From Clostridia bacterium (GTDB lineage: Bacteria; Bacillota; Clostridia; Oscillospirales; Acutalibacteraceae): 45,413 bases of DNA. The notes beneath the pieces were generated by a model that was given only the letters and a program-made list of their open reading frames with translations, was not told the origin of the DNA and searched no databases. Below are positions 1-9,293 of the stretch, piece after piece (position 1 is the first letter of the stretch; every line of letters starts with the position of its first letter). Location: contig JAFYSE010000011.1 of assembly GCA_017546665.1 (NCBI GenBank), positions 1 through 45,413 of the forward strand, written 5' to 3'. The translations under genes were made by a program, and so were the position numbers.

Positions 1-1118
1 CTGATGGTTGCGTAACACTTAAAACAAGTGAAGGCACAAGAGATATCAGAATCAAGCAGATTCATATGGAAGAAGACGCAGGTAAGCTTGTTCACAGCGG
101 TAATTCATCATTTGTTGACTTTAACCGTACAAGTGTTCCACTTATCGAAATCGTTACACAGCCTGATTTCCGTAGTGCTGAAGAAGTTGTAACTTACCTT
201 AACAAACTCAAATCAATGTTCCGTTCAAGTGGCATTTCTGAGTGTGAAGAGGGTGCTATGCGTTGCGACGTTAACATTTCTGTTCGTCCTGAAGGTAGCA
301 CAGAATTTGGTGTTCGTACTGAAATCAAGAATATGGCTTCGTTTGAGGCTATTGAAAGAGCAATCAAGTACGAATCACAGCGTCATATGGATGCTCTTGA
401 ATATGAAATCGAAGAACTTGTTCAGGAAACAAGACGATTTGATGATGCAAGTGGCAAAACATTTGCCATGAGAAATAAGGAAACAGAAGCAGACTATCGC
501 TATTTCCCTGATGCAAACCTTATGCCTATTATTATTGACGATGCTTGGCTTGAAGAAATCAAGGCAAATAAGCCTGTCGCAGTTGACGAAAAGGCTGAAA
601 TGTACCGTGAAGCAGGAATTTCAGAAAAAGAAATTGACATGCTTATTTCTAACCATAAGATTGCAAAAATGCACGAGGATATCGTTGCTATGGGATGCAA
701 CTCAAAGGATGTTGCAGCATGGATTCTTACAGACTGTGCAGGTGTCCTCCGTAAGGATGGTAAAACTCTCAACGACCTTACAATGACAGCAGAAACATTG
801 GCTACAATCATCAAAATGGTTGATAGTGGCAAGATTAACAGAAATGCAGGTAAGAAAGTTCTTATCGCAGTTGTTGAAGATAATGTTGACCCTGAAGAAT
901 TTGTTAAATCACAAGGACTTGACAAGAAGTTTGACTCATCTGCTATTGATAGCGTAATTGATAAAGTTATTGCTGAAAATCCAAAGGCAGTTGAAGATTT
1001 CAAGGGTGGTAAAACAAAGGCTTTACAGGCTCTCTTTGGTGCTTGTATGAAAGAACTTCGTGGTGCAGGTGACCCGTCTGTAATTAAAGAAATTCTTGAA
1101 AAGAAAATGAATAACTAA
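1..1118 (+). CDS. gatB: Asp/Glu-tRNA amidotransferase subunit B (5' end missing)
   Basis: This is the B subunit of the GatCAB amidotransferase, which converts misacylated Asp-tRNA(Asn) and Glu-tRNA(Gln) to the amidated forms. The reading frame is open from base 3, so the N-terminal part of the gene lies outside the window; the Met at base 66 is internal. The visible part contains the family hallmark IHMEEDAGKLVH followed by SFVDFNRTSVPLIEIV, which belongs to the catalytic cradle fold. The C-terminal YqeY-like tail domain follows, ending near GDPSVIKEILEKKMNN. The gene closes with a hairpin terminator immediately after the stop. gatC and gatA would be expected upstream, outside the window. Confidence 0.97.
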   Translation, partial: DGCVTLKTSEGTRDIRIKQIHMEEDAGKLVHSGNSSFVDFNRTSVPLIEIVTQPDFRSAEEVVTYLNKLKSMFRSSGISECEEGAMRCDVNISVRPEGSTEFGVRTEIKNMASFEAIERAIKYESQRHMDALEYEIEELVQETRRFDDASGKTFAMRNKETEADYRYFPDANLMPIIIDDAWLEEIKANKPVAVDEKAEMYREAGISEKEIDMLISNHKIAKMHEDIVAMGCNSKDVAAWILTDCAGVLRKDGKTLNDLTMTAETLATIIKMVDSGKINRNAGKKVLIAVVEDNVDPEEFVKSQGLDKKFDSSAIDSVIDKVIAENPKAVEDFKGGKTKALQALFGACMKELRGAGDPSVIKEILEKKMNN

Positions 1119-1146
1119 AAAAGTGGGAGTTAAAACTCCCACTTTT
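1119..1146. terminator. Bidirectional terminator between gatB and the GH43-like gene
   Basis: A perfect 12-bp stem (AAAAGTGGGAGT / ACTCCCACTTTT) encloses a TAAA loop. It begins one base after the gatB stop, with A and T tracts on both sides so it can work in both directions. The minus-strand glycosidase stop codon at 1130-1132 lies inside it, so one arm also encodes that protein's last residues. Confidence 0.9.
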
Positions 1147-2026
1147 CATTTATAAGTCTGTCATATTCTTCATCAGTAATGTGCATTACTGAACCATGTC
1201 TTGGCTTTAAATGGTCAAGATTTATTTTTTCTCTTGGTACAATAGAAAAGTTTATTAAATCGGTGGTTTCTTGCATAAAGTAACCACCTTTTTTAAATTG
1301 GTCTGCTATAAGAGCATATTTGTCCGTACCTAAAATTTTATAAGTACAATGTCCTTCAAGTGCAGTATCTGCAAGTGAAATTCTATTGTTTTCAGGCTCT
1401 GTGTAAGGACCGTTTAGTTTATCTGATACAAGATAGCAAATTCCATCTTGTTCTTCATCTGCAACATAGAGATAGAAATTACCATTTTTCTCAATTATAT
1501 CACCGTCTATGGCAGCCTTGCCACTACTTGGATTATATAAAATCTTTGGATTAGTAGTAAGTGTAGAAAAATCCTTTGTGTATGCATACCAAGGAATAGT
1601 GTGCCAACCCTCGTCAGCATTATTGTTAGTCCAATAAATCATATATTCCTGACGGATTTTGTCGTATTTAACCTGCGGTGCCCAAACACGATTTGCATTT
1701 TTTGTTTCAGGAAACTGAGAAAAATCAATTATTCTTTCATTTTCCCATTTTATTAAATCTTTACTGTCCCACACAACCATAGAATTGTTACTTGCCCATC
1801 CATCATAACAACGCATATCCGTTGCAATAATGTGAAAAACACCATCTTCATCACGGAAAATATATGGGTCACGGCAACATCTTTTACCAAGCATCTGTTT
1901 GATTACAGGCTCATTATTATTTAGTGCGGTAAAATTGTATCCGTCTTCTGAAACTGCAAAATGCACAGTTTCTTCTTCGGGAGCATTACCTATAAAATAG
2001 CAGAATAGATACTTAGTGAGTTCCAT
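1130..2026 (-). CDS. GH43-like glycoside hydrolase (arabinosidase/xylosidase type)
   Basis: This is a 298-residue five-bladed beta-propeller enzyme of the GH43-type superfamily, probably cleaving arabinose or xylose side chains from plant polysaccharides. Candidate catalytic residues are Asp53 in CRDPYIF (base), Asp174 in AAIDGDI (pKa modulator) and Glu224 in ALEGHCTYK (acid). The WAPQ motif near residue 115 is typical of the family. There is no signal peptide, so it should act in the cytoplasm on imported oligosaccharides. It is the last gene of the GH2-methyltransferase-aldo/keto reductase operon, starting 4 bases after the previous stop. Exact substrate cannot be read from the sequence. 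Confidence 0.85.
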   Translation of the reverse strand: MELTKYLFCYFIGNAPEEETVHFAVSEDGYNFTALNNNEPVIKQMLGKRCCRDPYIFRDEDGVFHIIATDMRCYDGWASNNSMVVWDSKDLIKWENERIIDFSQFPETKNANRVWAPQVKYDKIRQEYMIYWTNNNADEGWHTIPWYAYTKDFSTLTTNPKILYNPSSGKAAIDGDIIEKNGNFYLYVADEEQDGICYLVSDKLNGPYTEPENNRISLADTALEGHCTYKILGTDKYALIADQFKKGGYFMQETTDLINFSIVPREKINLDHLKPRHGSVMHITDEEYDRLINEKWEF

Positions 2027-2030
2027 AATC

Positions 2031-3149
2031 TTATTTCCCGAATTCCTTTGCTACATCTTTTAAAAGCTTTCTGATTTCAAGATGCTGTGGACAAGCCTTT
2101 TCACATAATCCACATTCAATACAGTCAGAAGCCTTTCCTTTGCCCGCAGTATGCACATCTTCATAATAATATTCAGCATTCCAGTCTTTAAATTGCTTTC
2201 TGTCATTCATACAAGCAAAAATTTCAGGAATCGGAATGTTTTTAGGGCATCCGTCAACACAGTAACGACAAGCAGTGCAGGGGATAAGGTGCTGTGCATT
2301 CATAATCTTACAAACCTTGTTAACTGCATCATATTCTTCATTACTGAAAGGCACAAAATCCTTCATAAAACTGATGTTATCATTCATCTGTGCCATATCG
2401 CTCATACCTGAAAGTACCATAAAAATGCCTTCAAAACTTGCAGTAAAACGAATAGCATAACTTGCAGGTGAGCCACCATTAAGGTCATCGAGCACCTTTT
2501 TAGCCTCATCAGGTAGTTTTACAAGACTACCGCCCTTAACAGGCTCCATAACAATAATAGGCTTGTCGTGTTTGCGACAAACTTCATAACATTTTCTACC
2601 TTCAACTGACTCGTCATTGTAGTCAAGATAATTAAACTGAATCTGTACAAATTCAATTTCAGGATATTCAGTAAGAATCTGGTCAAGTACATCCGCCTTA
2701 TCGTGGAATGAAAGCCCTACATGACGGATTTTGCCTTCCTTTTTAAGGTCAAACGCAGTTTCGTATGCACGACATTTCTTGTATTTTTCAAAATTTGTAG
2801 CATTCTGTGCATGCATTAAGTAAAAGTCAAAAAACTCAACACCGCAATTCTTTAATTGTTTTTCAAAAAGTGGTCTTATTTGACTTTCTTTTTTGAAAAA
2901 ACCTTCTGATAATTTGTCAGCAAGGATATAACTTTCTCTTGGGTAACGGGATGTAAGGCACTTTTTGAGTGTCGCCTCATTTCGCATTTCCATATATCCG
3001 TGAGCAGTATCAAAATAGTTAAAACCTGCTTCAAGGAATGTGTCAATCATCTGTTTTGATTGTTCATAGTCAATAAGTGGACCTTTGCGAGGAAGTCGCA
3101 TACATCCAAAACCAAAATTTTTCTTTACTTCAGGAAAATAGTTATTCAT
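2031..3149 (-). CDS. Aldo/keto reductase with C-terminal 4Fe-4S ferredoxin domain
   Basis: This 372-residue oxidoreductase has an aldo/keto reductase barrel followed by a bacterial ferredoxin module. The AKR tetrad is visible as Asp47, Tyr52, Lys79 and His113 (FDTAHGY, ADKL, LMHAQ). Two cluster-binding motifs follow: CTACRYCVDGCP (Cys291, 294, 297, 301) and CIECGLCEKACP (Cys343, 346, 349, 353). Such fusions are common in anaerobic Firmicutes and suggest electron delivery from ferredoxin-type clusters. The start has a clear AAGGAG site. It lies 9 bases after the methyltransferase and 4 bases before the GH43-like gene, so it is co-transcribed. Its substrate is unknown. Confidence 0.93.
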   Translation of the reverse strand: MNNYFPEVKKNFGFGCMRLPRKGPLIDYEQSKQMIDTFLEAGFNYFDTAHGYMEMRNEATLKKCLTSRYPRESYILADKLSEGFFKKESQIRPLFEKQLKNCGVEFFDFYLMHAQNATNFEKYKKCRAYETAFDLKKEGKIRHVGLSFHDKADVLDQILTEYPEIEFVQIQFNYLDYNDESVEGRKCYEVCRKHDKPIIVMEPVKGGSLVKLPDEAKKVLDDLNGGSPASYAIRFTASFEGIFMVLSGMSDMAQMNDNISFMKDFVPFSNEEYDAVNKVCKIMNAQHLIPCTACRYCVDGCPKNIPIPEIFACMNDRKQFKDWNAEYYYEDVHTAGKGKASDCIECGLCEKACPQHLEIRKLLKDVAKEFGK

Positions 3150-3158
3150 AATAACTCC

Positions 3159-3737
3159 TTATTTTTTAGTGCCAGCCACTTGATACATTTTATTATTTGA
3201 AATCTTAATATCCACATTGAAATATGGTTTAAGCATTTCTGCTAATTCATCACATTCAGGCAAGATATTTGAAACCTTACCCGCTGATTTCTTGTGAATT
3301 TCGTCAAGTTCTTCCTTGCTCAAGCCATGTGCAATAGTTAATCTTCCACCGTCTTTTAATGCATTTGAAAGATTTTCAATAACCTTTTCAGGTTTAGGAA
3401 AATGTGGGAAAGCATTGTAAATGACAATACAGTCAAATTGTCTGTCAAATGTAATGCTTTCTGCATCACCACAAATTACATTCGCTTGTGGAAATTTGCT
3501 TTTTGCGATTTTTACCATTTCGGGAGATAAGTCGATAGCAGTAATACTTTTGAGATTTCTTTCAAGATAATAGGGAAATAGCACACCAGTACCACAGGCA
3601 ACATCAAGCACGTCAATGTTTTCTTTAATTCCACCATTATCTAAAATTTTATCAAGTATCTGCTTTTCACAGATTGGCTCATTGTCCCAATTTGGTGCAA
3701 TATTATCAAAAAATTCTTTAATACTATCTTTATTCAT
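3159..3737 (-). CDS. Class I SAM-dependent methyltransferase
   Basis: This is a 192-residue Rossmann-fold methyltransferase. Motif I is VLDVACGTG (residues 43-51), the acidic residue after strand beta-2 is Asp69 in AIDLSPEM, and the post-II region reads CIVIYNAFPHFP. The chosen start is the ATG at 3737, which overlaps the end of the upstream GH2 gene by 8 bases and implies translational coupling; a longer form from a TTG at 3758 is possible but less likely. Substrate is unknown. Its place inside a glycosidase operon does not by itself suggest one. Confidence 0.88.
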   Translation of the reverse strand: MNKDSIKEFFDNIAPNWDNEPICEKQILDKILDNGGIKENIDVLDVACGTGVLFPYYLERNLKSITAIDLSPEMVKIAKSKFPQANVICGDAESITFDRQFDCIVIYNAFPHFPKPEKVIENLSNALKDGGRLTIAHGLSKEELDEIHKKSAGKVSNILPECDELAEMLKPYFNVDIKISNNKMYQVAGTKK

Positions 3738-5484
3738 TTTCTTTCTCAATAGCAGCAATTTGCTTGTTTACTGCAATAATTTTAGCATAAATATCGTCGT
3801 CAAATTTCTTTTCACGGTCATAGGTATAAAGACCATTTTGCTCCTGCTCAATATCATAAAGTTGAGTATAGCAGAAGCCAAACATCTTGTAGTTACTCAT
3901 AATAACATCAGTAAGACCTACATAACGCTGTGCAAATTCTTCAGGAGTCTTAACATCTTCACCATAACCCCAAGACTTTATTGATTTGTCACTAACCCAT
4001 TTAATTCCACCATATTCACTGATGAAAACAGGCTCACCATTGTATTTCTGACGACCAGGATTGTCTTGTAAAACGTGCTCATAAAGGTAATTCTCAGTCA
4101 TAAAGCGGTCATAGTTTTTCTTGAAGAAATCTACATCATAACTGTAATCGTGTAAGTCATAAATGTCAGTCTTAACATGGAAATTACCACTTGTGTCAAT
4201 ACAAGGACGAGTTGAATCAACTGCCTTTGTATAATCATAAACAGTTGCAAGAAGTGGGTCATATTGCTTTCTTTTTTTGTAGTCCCAGGTTTCGTTGAAT
4301 GGACACCAACCGATAAGGGCAGGGTGGTTGAAATCACGCTCAACTGCTTCTTTCCATTCGTTGAGAAAAACATCAACACTCTTTGGATTTGAATAGTCAA
4401 GTCCCCAGTTGGCATATTCACCCCATACAAGGTAACCCATCTGGTCTGCATAATAAAGGAATTTAGGGTCAAAGACTTTCTGGTGAAGCCTTGCACCGTT
4501 AAAACCTAAATCCATGGAGATTTTAATATCGTTGATTAAATCTGCATCAGTTGGTGCAGTGTAAATACCTTTTTTGTAGAAACCTTGGTCAAGGACTAGG
4601 CGTTGAAAAACGCTCTTTTCATTAATAAGGAATTTGTATCCGTCAAGTCGCACATTACGAAGACCGAAATACGAATAAACCTTATCTTCGCCGAAGGTGA
4701 CTTCAAGGTCATAAAGGCGACCACTTTCAACTTCCCAAAGGTGAGTTTCATCAAGTTTAATCTGTATAACTTCGTTGCCACAAGCATTTTCAACTATTGT
4801 CTTACCAACAGATTTTCCATCATAAAACGCTTCACAAGTAAGGTCGGCTTTACCTTTAAGATTAAAGTTAATTGTAACAAGACCATTTTTATGGTCAGGA
4901 TAAATTTTGAATTTTTCAACACATGTTTCAGGCACAAATTCAAAATAAACTGTCTGCCAGATGCCCGTTGTTCTTGTGTAATCACAAGCGTGGCTCTTTT
5001 TCCATTCGCTTTGCTTACCACGGATTACGAATGGATTCTTAACATCATCTTCGCAAAGAACAAAAATTTCGTTTTCACCATTATTTACCAAAAATGTAAT
5101 ATCAAATCTAAATGGTGTGTAACCACCCTTGTGACGACCTGCAAGTTTTCCGTTTACAAGCACAGTTGTAAGATTATCAGCAGCTCCAAAGCATAAGAAA
5201 ACTCGTTTATCGTCTTTTTTGATGTTAACAGTTTTCTTGTACCAAACCATATTGATAAAATTCTTGTACCCTATACCGGAAAGTTCACTTTCAACACAGA
5301 AGGGTACATTAATTTTTTGTGTATAGTTATTACTATTTCTTATTTCAACTGCTTTTTTCTCGTTGGTTGAAAACTTAAATCCCAATTTTGCTTTTTGAAA
5401 ACCGAAATCCCATTCACCATTAAGTATCTCAATTTCTTTTCTTTCGAATTGTGGATTCGGATGCTTCGCAATTTTAATTTTCAT
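3730..5484 (-). CDS. GH2 family glycoside hydrolase (beta-galactosidase/glucuronidase type)
   Basis: This 584-residue cytoplasmic retaining glycosidase has the GH2 layout: sugar-binding jelly-roll domain (about 1-185), immunoglobulin-like domain (about 190-280) and TIM barrel (about 285-580). The acid/base is Glu398 in WCPFNETW, preceded by the family Asn397. The likely nucleophile is Glu490 in FISEYGG. It is shorter than LacZ and closer in size to beta-glucuronidases and short GH2 enzymes. It is the first gene of a four-gene operon. The start has a GGTGAT ribosome binding site 7 bases upstream, and a possible -10 (TATTAT) lies about 30 bases before it. Confidence 0.93.
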   Translation of the reverse strand: MKIKIAKHPNPQFERKEIEILNGEWDFGFQKAKLGFKFSTNEKKAVEIRNSNNYTQKINVPFCVESELSGIGYKNFINMVWYKKTVNIKKDDKRVFLCFGAADNLTTVLVNGKLAGRHKGGYTPFRFDITFLVNNGENEIFVLCEDDVKNPFVIRGKQSEWKKSHACDYTRTTGIWQTVYFEFVPETCVEKFKIYPDHKNGLVTINFNLKGKADLTCEAFYDGKSVGKTIVENACGNEVIQIKLDETHLWEVESGRLYDLEVTFGEDKVYSYFGLRNVRLDGYKFLINEKSVFQRLVLDQGFYKKGIYTAPTDADLINDIKISMDLGFNGARLHQKVFDPKFLYYADQMGYLVWGEYANWGLDYSNPKSVDVFLNEWKEAVERDFNHPALIGWCPFNETWDYKKRKQYDPLLATVYDYTKAVDSTRPCIDTSGNFHVKTDIYDLHDYSYDVDFFKKNYDRFMTENYLYEHVLQDNPGRQKYNGEPVFISEYGGIKWVSDKSIKSWGYGEDVKTPEEFAQRYVGLTDVIMSNYKMFGFCYTQLYDIEQEQNGLYTYDREKKFDDDIYAKIIAVNKQIAAIEKENE

Positions 5485-5541
5485 AAATCATCACCAAGTT
5501 GATAATATCATATTTTTATTTGTACCGCAATATATTTAGCA

Positions 5542-5571
5542 AAAGAAAAGCCCGACTTTTAAAAGTCGGGC
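5542..5571 (-). terminator. Terminator of the GH3 gene
   Basis: An 11-bp perfect stem (GCCCGACTTTT / AAAAGTCGGGC, 5550-5571) is followed on the minus strand by CTTTTCTTTT. It ends the GH3 transcript before the GH2 operon promoter, so the two glycosidases are separate transcription units. Confidence 0.88.
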
Positions 5572-5584
5572 AAGAATTATTTTA

Positions 5585-8191
5585 TTAAACAATATATTTT
5601 GCAATACAAACAATTGCGTTCAATACATTGTTAAGAAGATATTCAATATTTGAAAGGGTGTATGGCTCTTCAAACTCCCATTCCTCAGGTTTTATTAGAG
5701 CACCGGCAAGTGAACCATCATATTCGTAAGGCTCTTTAAATGCCTTTGTGTGCATCTTTATAGTAATAAGATGTCTGCATGCTTCACGGAGGGCAGTACC
5801 AAATCCAATCGGGTCAACGTAGTATTGTGCAGTAACAGCAATAACATGAGATGGAAGGTTAATTGCCCAAAGACCTGTTAGCAATGTATCATTACCATTA
5901 TAAACAGCAATAATAGGACTCATATAGCCAATACCGGTAAAATTCCATGAGTAGTCGGAAACAACAAATCCTTCAAAGCCCCATTCTACACGAAGAAGGT
6001 CGTTAAGAAGTGCAGAACTTCCGCCACACCAGTTTGTTCCTATACGGTTGAATGCAGACATAACACCAAGGCAAGGAGATTCCTTAATTGGAATTTCAAA
6101 TGCTTTAAGATAAATTTCACGCATTGTTTGTTCATCAGCCCATGTGAAAATACCTTCCCTGTGTGATTCTTGGTCATTAAGAACGAAATGCTTGATTGTA
6201 ACAATAAGACCTTCGGAATAACAACCAGTAATAAGAGAAGCAGCCATTGTTGCTGAGAGAATAGGGTCTTCTGAATAGTATTCGTAGTTTCTGCCACCTG
6301 CAGGGTTACGGTGAATATTAACACCGGGAGCATACCAAATGTCTGTGCCGAGGTCACGAGCTTCAATGCCAACACATTTACCCATTTCTTCGGCTAAATC
6401 AACGTTCCAAGTACATGCAACAGCAACCTCGCATGGATATGCAGTACCACTATCGGTAAATGCAATACCATTCTGACCCTTGACGCTTGATGGAGCGTCA
6501 TTATCCCAAGTCTGTGGAATACCAAGTCGTTCAACACCACGAGTACCGTAGCCACCGTCGATAACCATCATAACCATTTCATTAACAGTAAGTTGGTCAA
6601 GGAATTTATCCATAAGTTCGGGATTTTCATAAACATCCTCAAACATTATTGTTTCATCATAAACAGCACCTGTGATAGGAGCAGTACCTTCTGTTGTTTT
6701 TTCAGGAATCTGGTCAACATTTTTAATTTCATCAGTTGCAACGAGTTTTCTTAATTCTGGATATGTTCCATCGTAATCAGCACGGGAGAGTACAGGAAAA
6801 TCGTTGTAAACGTCATCAAATTTATTTGAGATTTCAGTACCTGTTTTGTTGTCGTACTTTATAATTTTATCTTCAGCAAGAACGTAGTCAAATGTATCAA
6901 TATGCTCTCTTACATTTTTACCGAGAATAATTTTGTAAGTACCTTTTTCAAGAACCCATGCTTCAAAATTCTTATGGTCATAGGAAGCCATATCATCAAT
7001 ATCAAATGAAACTGTCAATGTCTGACTTTCATTAGGCTCAAGAAGTTTTGTCTTGTCGTAACCACCAAGACAAATTGCACTCTTTTCGATTCCACCATTG
7101 TAGTAAGGTGCACTATAATAAAGCTGAACAGTTTCTTTACCTGCCACATTACCAATGTTTGTAACTTTCACATTAGCGGTAACTTTGCCATCATCAAAAC
7201 TGTAATTTACAAGTTCTTGAGTAAATTCAGTATATGAAAGTCCGTAACCAAAAGGATATTGAACTTTATCTTTAGCAAATGTCTCGAAATAGCGATAACC
7301 TACATAAATACCTTCAAGATATTCCACATAATATTCGCCACCATCATATTCGTTTGAGCCAAAGCATACACTTGATGGATGGTCATTGTAGTTGTAAGCA
7401 ACAGTATCTGCAAGACGGCCTGAGGGGTTTACATCACCTGTAAGCATATCTGCAACAGCAAGCATACCGAATTCACCAGGAATCCAGATTGCAGCAGCAG
7501 CCTTGATATTTTCATATTCATCAATGAAGCCCATTTCAATAATATTTGAAATGTTAAGAAGAACAATAATATTCTCAAAATTATCATTGAGTTTTTCAAT
7601 AAGTGCTGTTTCTGCATCACTAAGACGAAGAATGTCTTCTGTAAGGTCAGTACCTTCAGCACTTGTACGGCTAATCATAACAAGAGCAGTATCAGAGTAA
7701 GCTTTTGCATTGTTCATAATTTCATCTGTGAGAAGTGAAACTGGCATTTCGTCAAGTTGACTCTTTGTAAGGATAAGACCAAGGGCATTATTTACAACAG
7801 GATGACTTGTTGTAGGAATTGCACTTGTACCACATTCTTCTTCATAAAGTTCACGAAGCTCGGTGTTATATTCCACACCTCTTTGGTCAAGGGCATCATA
7901 AAAACTAATAGGGTTTTCAGATGTGATACAACCAGAACCTGCACCACCAAAGAATGGACAAACTGAACCAACACCAAAAACATTCAGCTTCTTACCATTA
8001 AGAGGTAAAACATTATCTTCATTTTTCAATAGTACAATGCCTTCACTCTCAATTTTTATTGCAGTTTTTGATGTTTCCGCAATAATATCAAGGTCAATTC
8101 TACCACTATAAGCAAAACCACTGATTGTACACGTGAAAATAATAGTGATTACTAAAAAGATAGAAATCATTTTCAATAATCTTTTTTTCAT
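5585..8191 (-). CDS. Secreted GH3 family glycosidase with reversed domain order
   Basis: This 868-residue beta-glucosidase-type enzyme begins with a signal peptide-like segment (two Lys-Arg clusters, then ISIFLVITIIFTCTISGFAY). The domain usually C-terminal in GH3 comes first, recognised by SEGIVLLKNEDNVLPL near residue 50. A fibronectin III-like domain follows (about 320-420). The TIM-barrel domain, usually N-terminal, comes last, with IKHFVLNDQE and the catalytic nucleophile Asp746 in FVVSDYSW. This inverted order is known in some ruminococcal and Butyrivibrio GH3 enzymes. The C terminus is a short hydrophobic stretch. A strong GGAGGGG ribosome binding site precedes the ATG. It is monocistronic and divergent from the Gfo/Idh/MocA gene. 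Confidence 0.93.
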   Translation of the reverse strand: MKKRLLKMISIFLVITIIFTCTISGFAYSGRIDLDIIAETSKTAIKIESEGIVLLKNEDNVLPLNGKKLNVFGVGSVCPFFGGAGSGCITSENPISFYDALDQRGVEYNTELRELYEEECGTSAIPTTSHPVVNNALGLILTKSQLDEMPVSLLTDEIMNNAKAYSDTALVMISRTSAEGTDLTEDILRLSDAETALIEKLNDNFENIIVLLNISNIIEMGFIDEYENIKAAAAIWIPGEFGMLAVADMLTGDVNPSGRLADTVAYNYNDHPSSVCFGSNEYDGGEYYVEYLEGIYVGYRYFETFAKDKVQYPFGYGLSYTEFTQELVNYSFDDGKVTANVKVTNIGNVAGKETVQLYYSAPYYNGGIEKSAICLGGYDKTKLLEPNESQTLTVSFDIDDMASYDHKNFEAWVLEKGTYKIILGKNVREHIDTFDYVLAEDKIIKYDNKTGTEISNKFDDVYNDFPVLSRADYDGTYPELRKLVATDEIKNVDQIPEKTTEGTAPITGAVYDETIMFEDVYENPELMDKFLDQLTVNEMVMMVIDGGYGTRGVERLGIPQTWDNDAPSSVKGQNGIAFTDSGTAYPCEVAVACTWNVDLAEEMGKCVGIEARDLGTDIWYAPGVNIHRNPAGGRNYEYYSEDPILSATMAASLITGCYSEGLIVTIKHFVLNDQESHREGIFTWADEQTMREIYLKAFEIPIKESPCLGVMSAFNRIGTNWCGGSSALLNDLLRVEWGFEGFVVSDYSWNFTGIGYMSPIIAVYNGNDTLLTGLWAINLPSHVIAVTAQYYVDPIGFGTALREACRHLITIKMHTKAFKEPYEYDGSLAGALIKPEEWEFEEPYTLSNIEYLLNNVLNAIVCIAKYIV

Positions 8192-8241
8192 AAAATCCCC
8201 TCCGAATACATTTTATATGTTAATAATAAACAAACAAAAGG

Positions 8242-8271
8242 TTGCTTGTCAATGGATTTTTATGATATAAT
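8242..8271 (+). promoter_or_regulatory. Promoter of the Gfo/Idh/MocA gene
   Basis: A perfect TATAAT (8266-8271) lies 18 bases after TTGCTT (8242-8247). It overlaps a possible upstream TTG start for the next gene, which argues that translation begins at 8288 instead. Confidence 0.65.
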
Positions 8272-8287
8272 ACACTTGGTGATGATT

Positions 8288-9265
8288 ATGTCAAATAAAT
8301 TTAATTGGGCAATCTTAGGTTGTGGAAATATAGCAAATGACTTTGCTCGAGAGATGAACAAAATGGGTGGAAAAGTGTATTCCGTTGCTAATCGTACTTA
8401 CGAAAAAGCAATAGCCTTTGCAGACAAATATAATATAGAGAAAGTCTATGAAAATATTGATGATTTGTTTGAAGACTCAAATGTAGAAATTGTCTATATC
8501 GCAACTCCACACAATAAGCATATTGAGTATATTCTAAATGCACTTGAAAAAGGAAAACATGTTCTTTGCGAAAAGGCGATAACTCTTAACAGTGATGAAC
8601 TTAATAAGGCAGTAAAACTTGCTAATGAGAAAAATCTGATTTTAGCCGAGGCAATGACAATTTACAATATGCCACTTTATACTGAACTTGAAAAAATCAT
8701 TAGTTCAGGAGCTTTGGGTGAATTAAGACTGGCACAGGTTAATTTCGGTAGTTTTAAGGAATACGATATGACAAATCGTTTCTTTAACATGGATTTAGCA
8801 GGTGGTGCACTTTTGGATATCGGTGTTTATGCACTATCCTTTGTGAGACTATTTATGGATACAAAAAATGCCCAAATCCATTCCCAAGTGAAATTTGCCG
8901 AAACGGGAGCAGATGAACAGTCAAGCATTATTATTAAAAATGAAAAAGAACAGATGGCAAGCGTGACTCTTTCTCTCCATGCAAAACAACCAAAAAGAGC
9001 CACAATATGTTATGATAATGCTGTTATAGAGATTTTTGAATATCCAAGAGCCGACAAAGCAGTTATCACATATACTGATGATGGTCGCACAGAAAAAATT
9101 GTAGTGGGTAAATTAGAAGATGCTATGTGCTACGAAATTGAAAATATGGAAAATGCAGTAGCAAATGGCATAAATACAATGAAGTTGAACTACACCATTG
9201 ATGTAATGAATGTTATGACGAAATTAAGAAATGATTGGAATATGAAATATCCGGAAGAAAAATAA
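8288..9265 (+). CDS. Gfo/Idh/MocA family oxidoreductase
   Basis: This 325-residue NAD(P)-dependent dehydrogenase probably acts on a sugar or inositol derivative. An N-terminal Rossmann fold is seen as WAILGCGNIANDFA (residues 7-20). The conserved EK motif lies in HVLCEKAIT (Lys96). The dimerisation/substrate domain includes the DIGVYALSF stretch. The ATG at 8288 is chosen because GGTGAT lies just upstream and the promoter -10 covers the region before it. The neighbouring glycosidases are consistent with a role in sugar metabolism, but the substrate cannot be inferred. Confidence 0.9.
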   Translation: MSNKFNWAILGCGNIANDFAREMNKMGGKVYSVANRTYEKAIAFADKYNIEKVYENIDDLFEDSNVEIVYIATPHNKHIEYILNALEKGKHVLCEKAITLNSDELNKAVKLANEKNLILAEAMTIYNMPLYTELEKIISSGALGELRLAQVNFGSFKEYDMTNRFFNMDLAGGALLDIGVYALSFVRLFMDTKNAQIHSQVKFAETGADEQSSIIIKNEKEQMASVTLSLHAKQPKRATICYDNAVIEIFEYPRADKAVITYTDDGRTEKIVVGKLEDAMCYEIENMENAVANGINTMKLNYTIDVMNVMTKLRNDWNMKYPEEK

Positions 9266-9289
9266 AAAGGATGCGATTGCATCCTTTTT
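9264..9289. terminator. Bidirectional terminator
   Basis: An 11-bp stem (AAAAAGGATGC / GCATCCTTTTT) with a GATT loop separates the convergent oxidoreductase and acyltransferase-like genes. A and T tracts flank it on both strands. Confidence 0.9.
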
Positions 9290-9293
9290 GTTA

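Noticed and set aside
4603-5196. Long plus-strand ORF inside the GH2 gene
   Set aside because: It is a shadow frame of a gene with clear catalytic motifs on the minus strand, and its translation has no recognisable domain.
8246-8287. Upstream TTG start of the Gfo/Idh/MocA gene
   Set aside because: The TATAAT promoter box lies inside this segment and the ribosome site favours the ATG at 8288.
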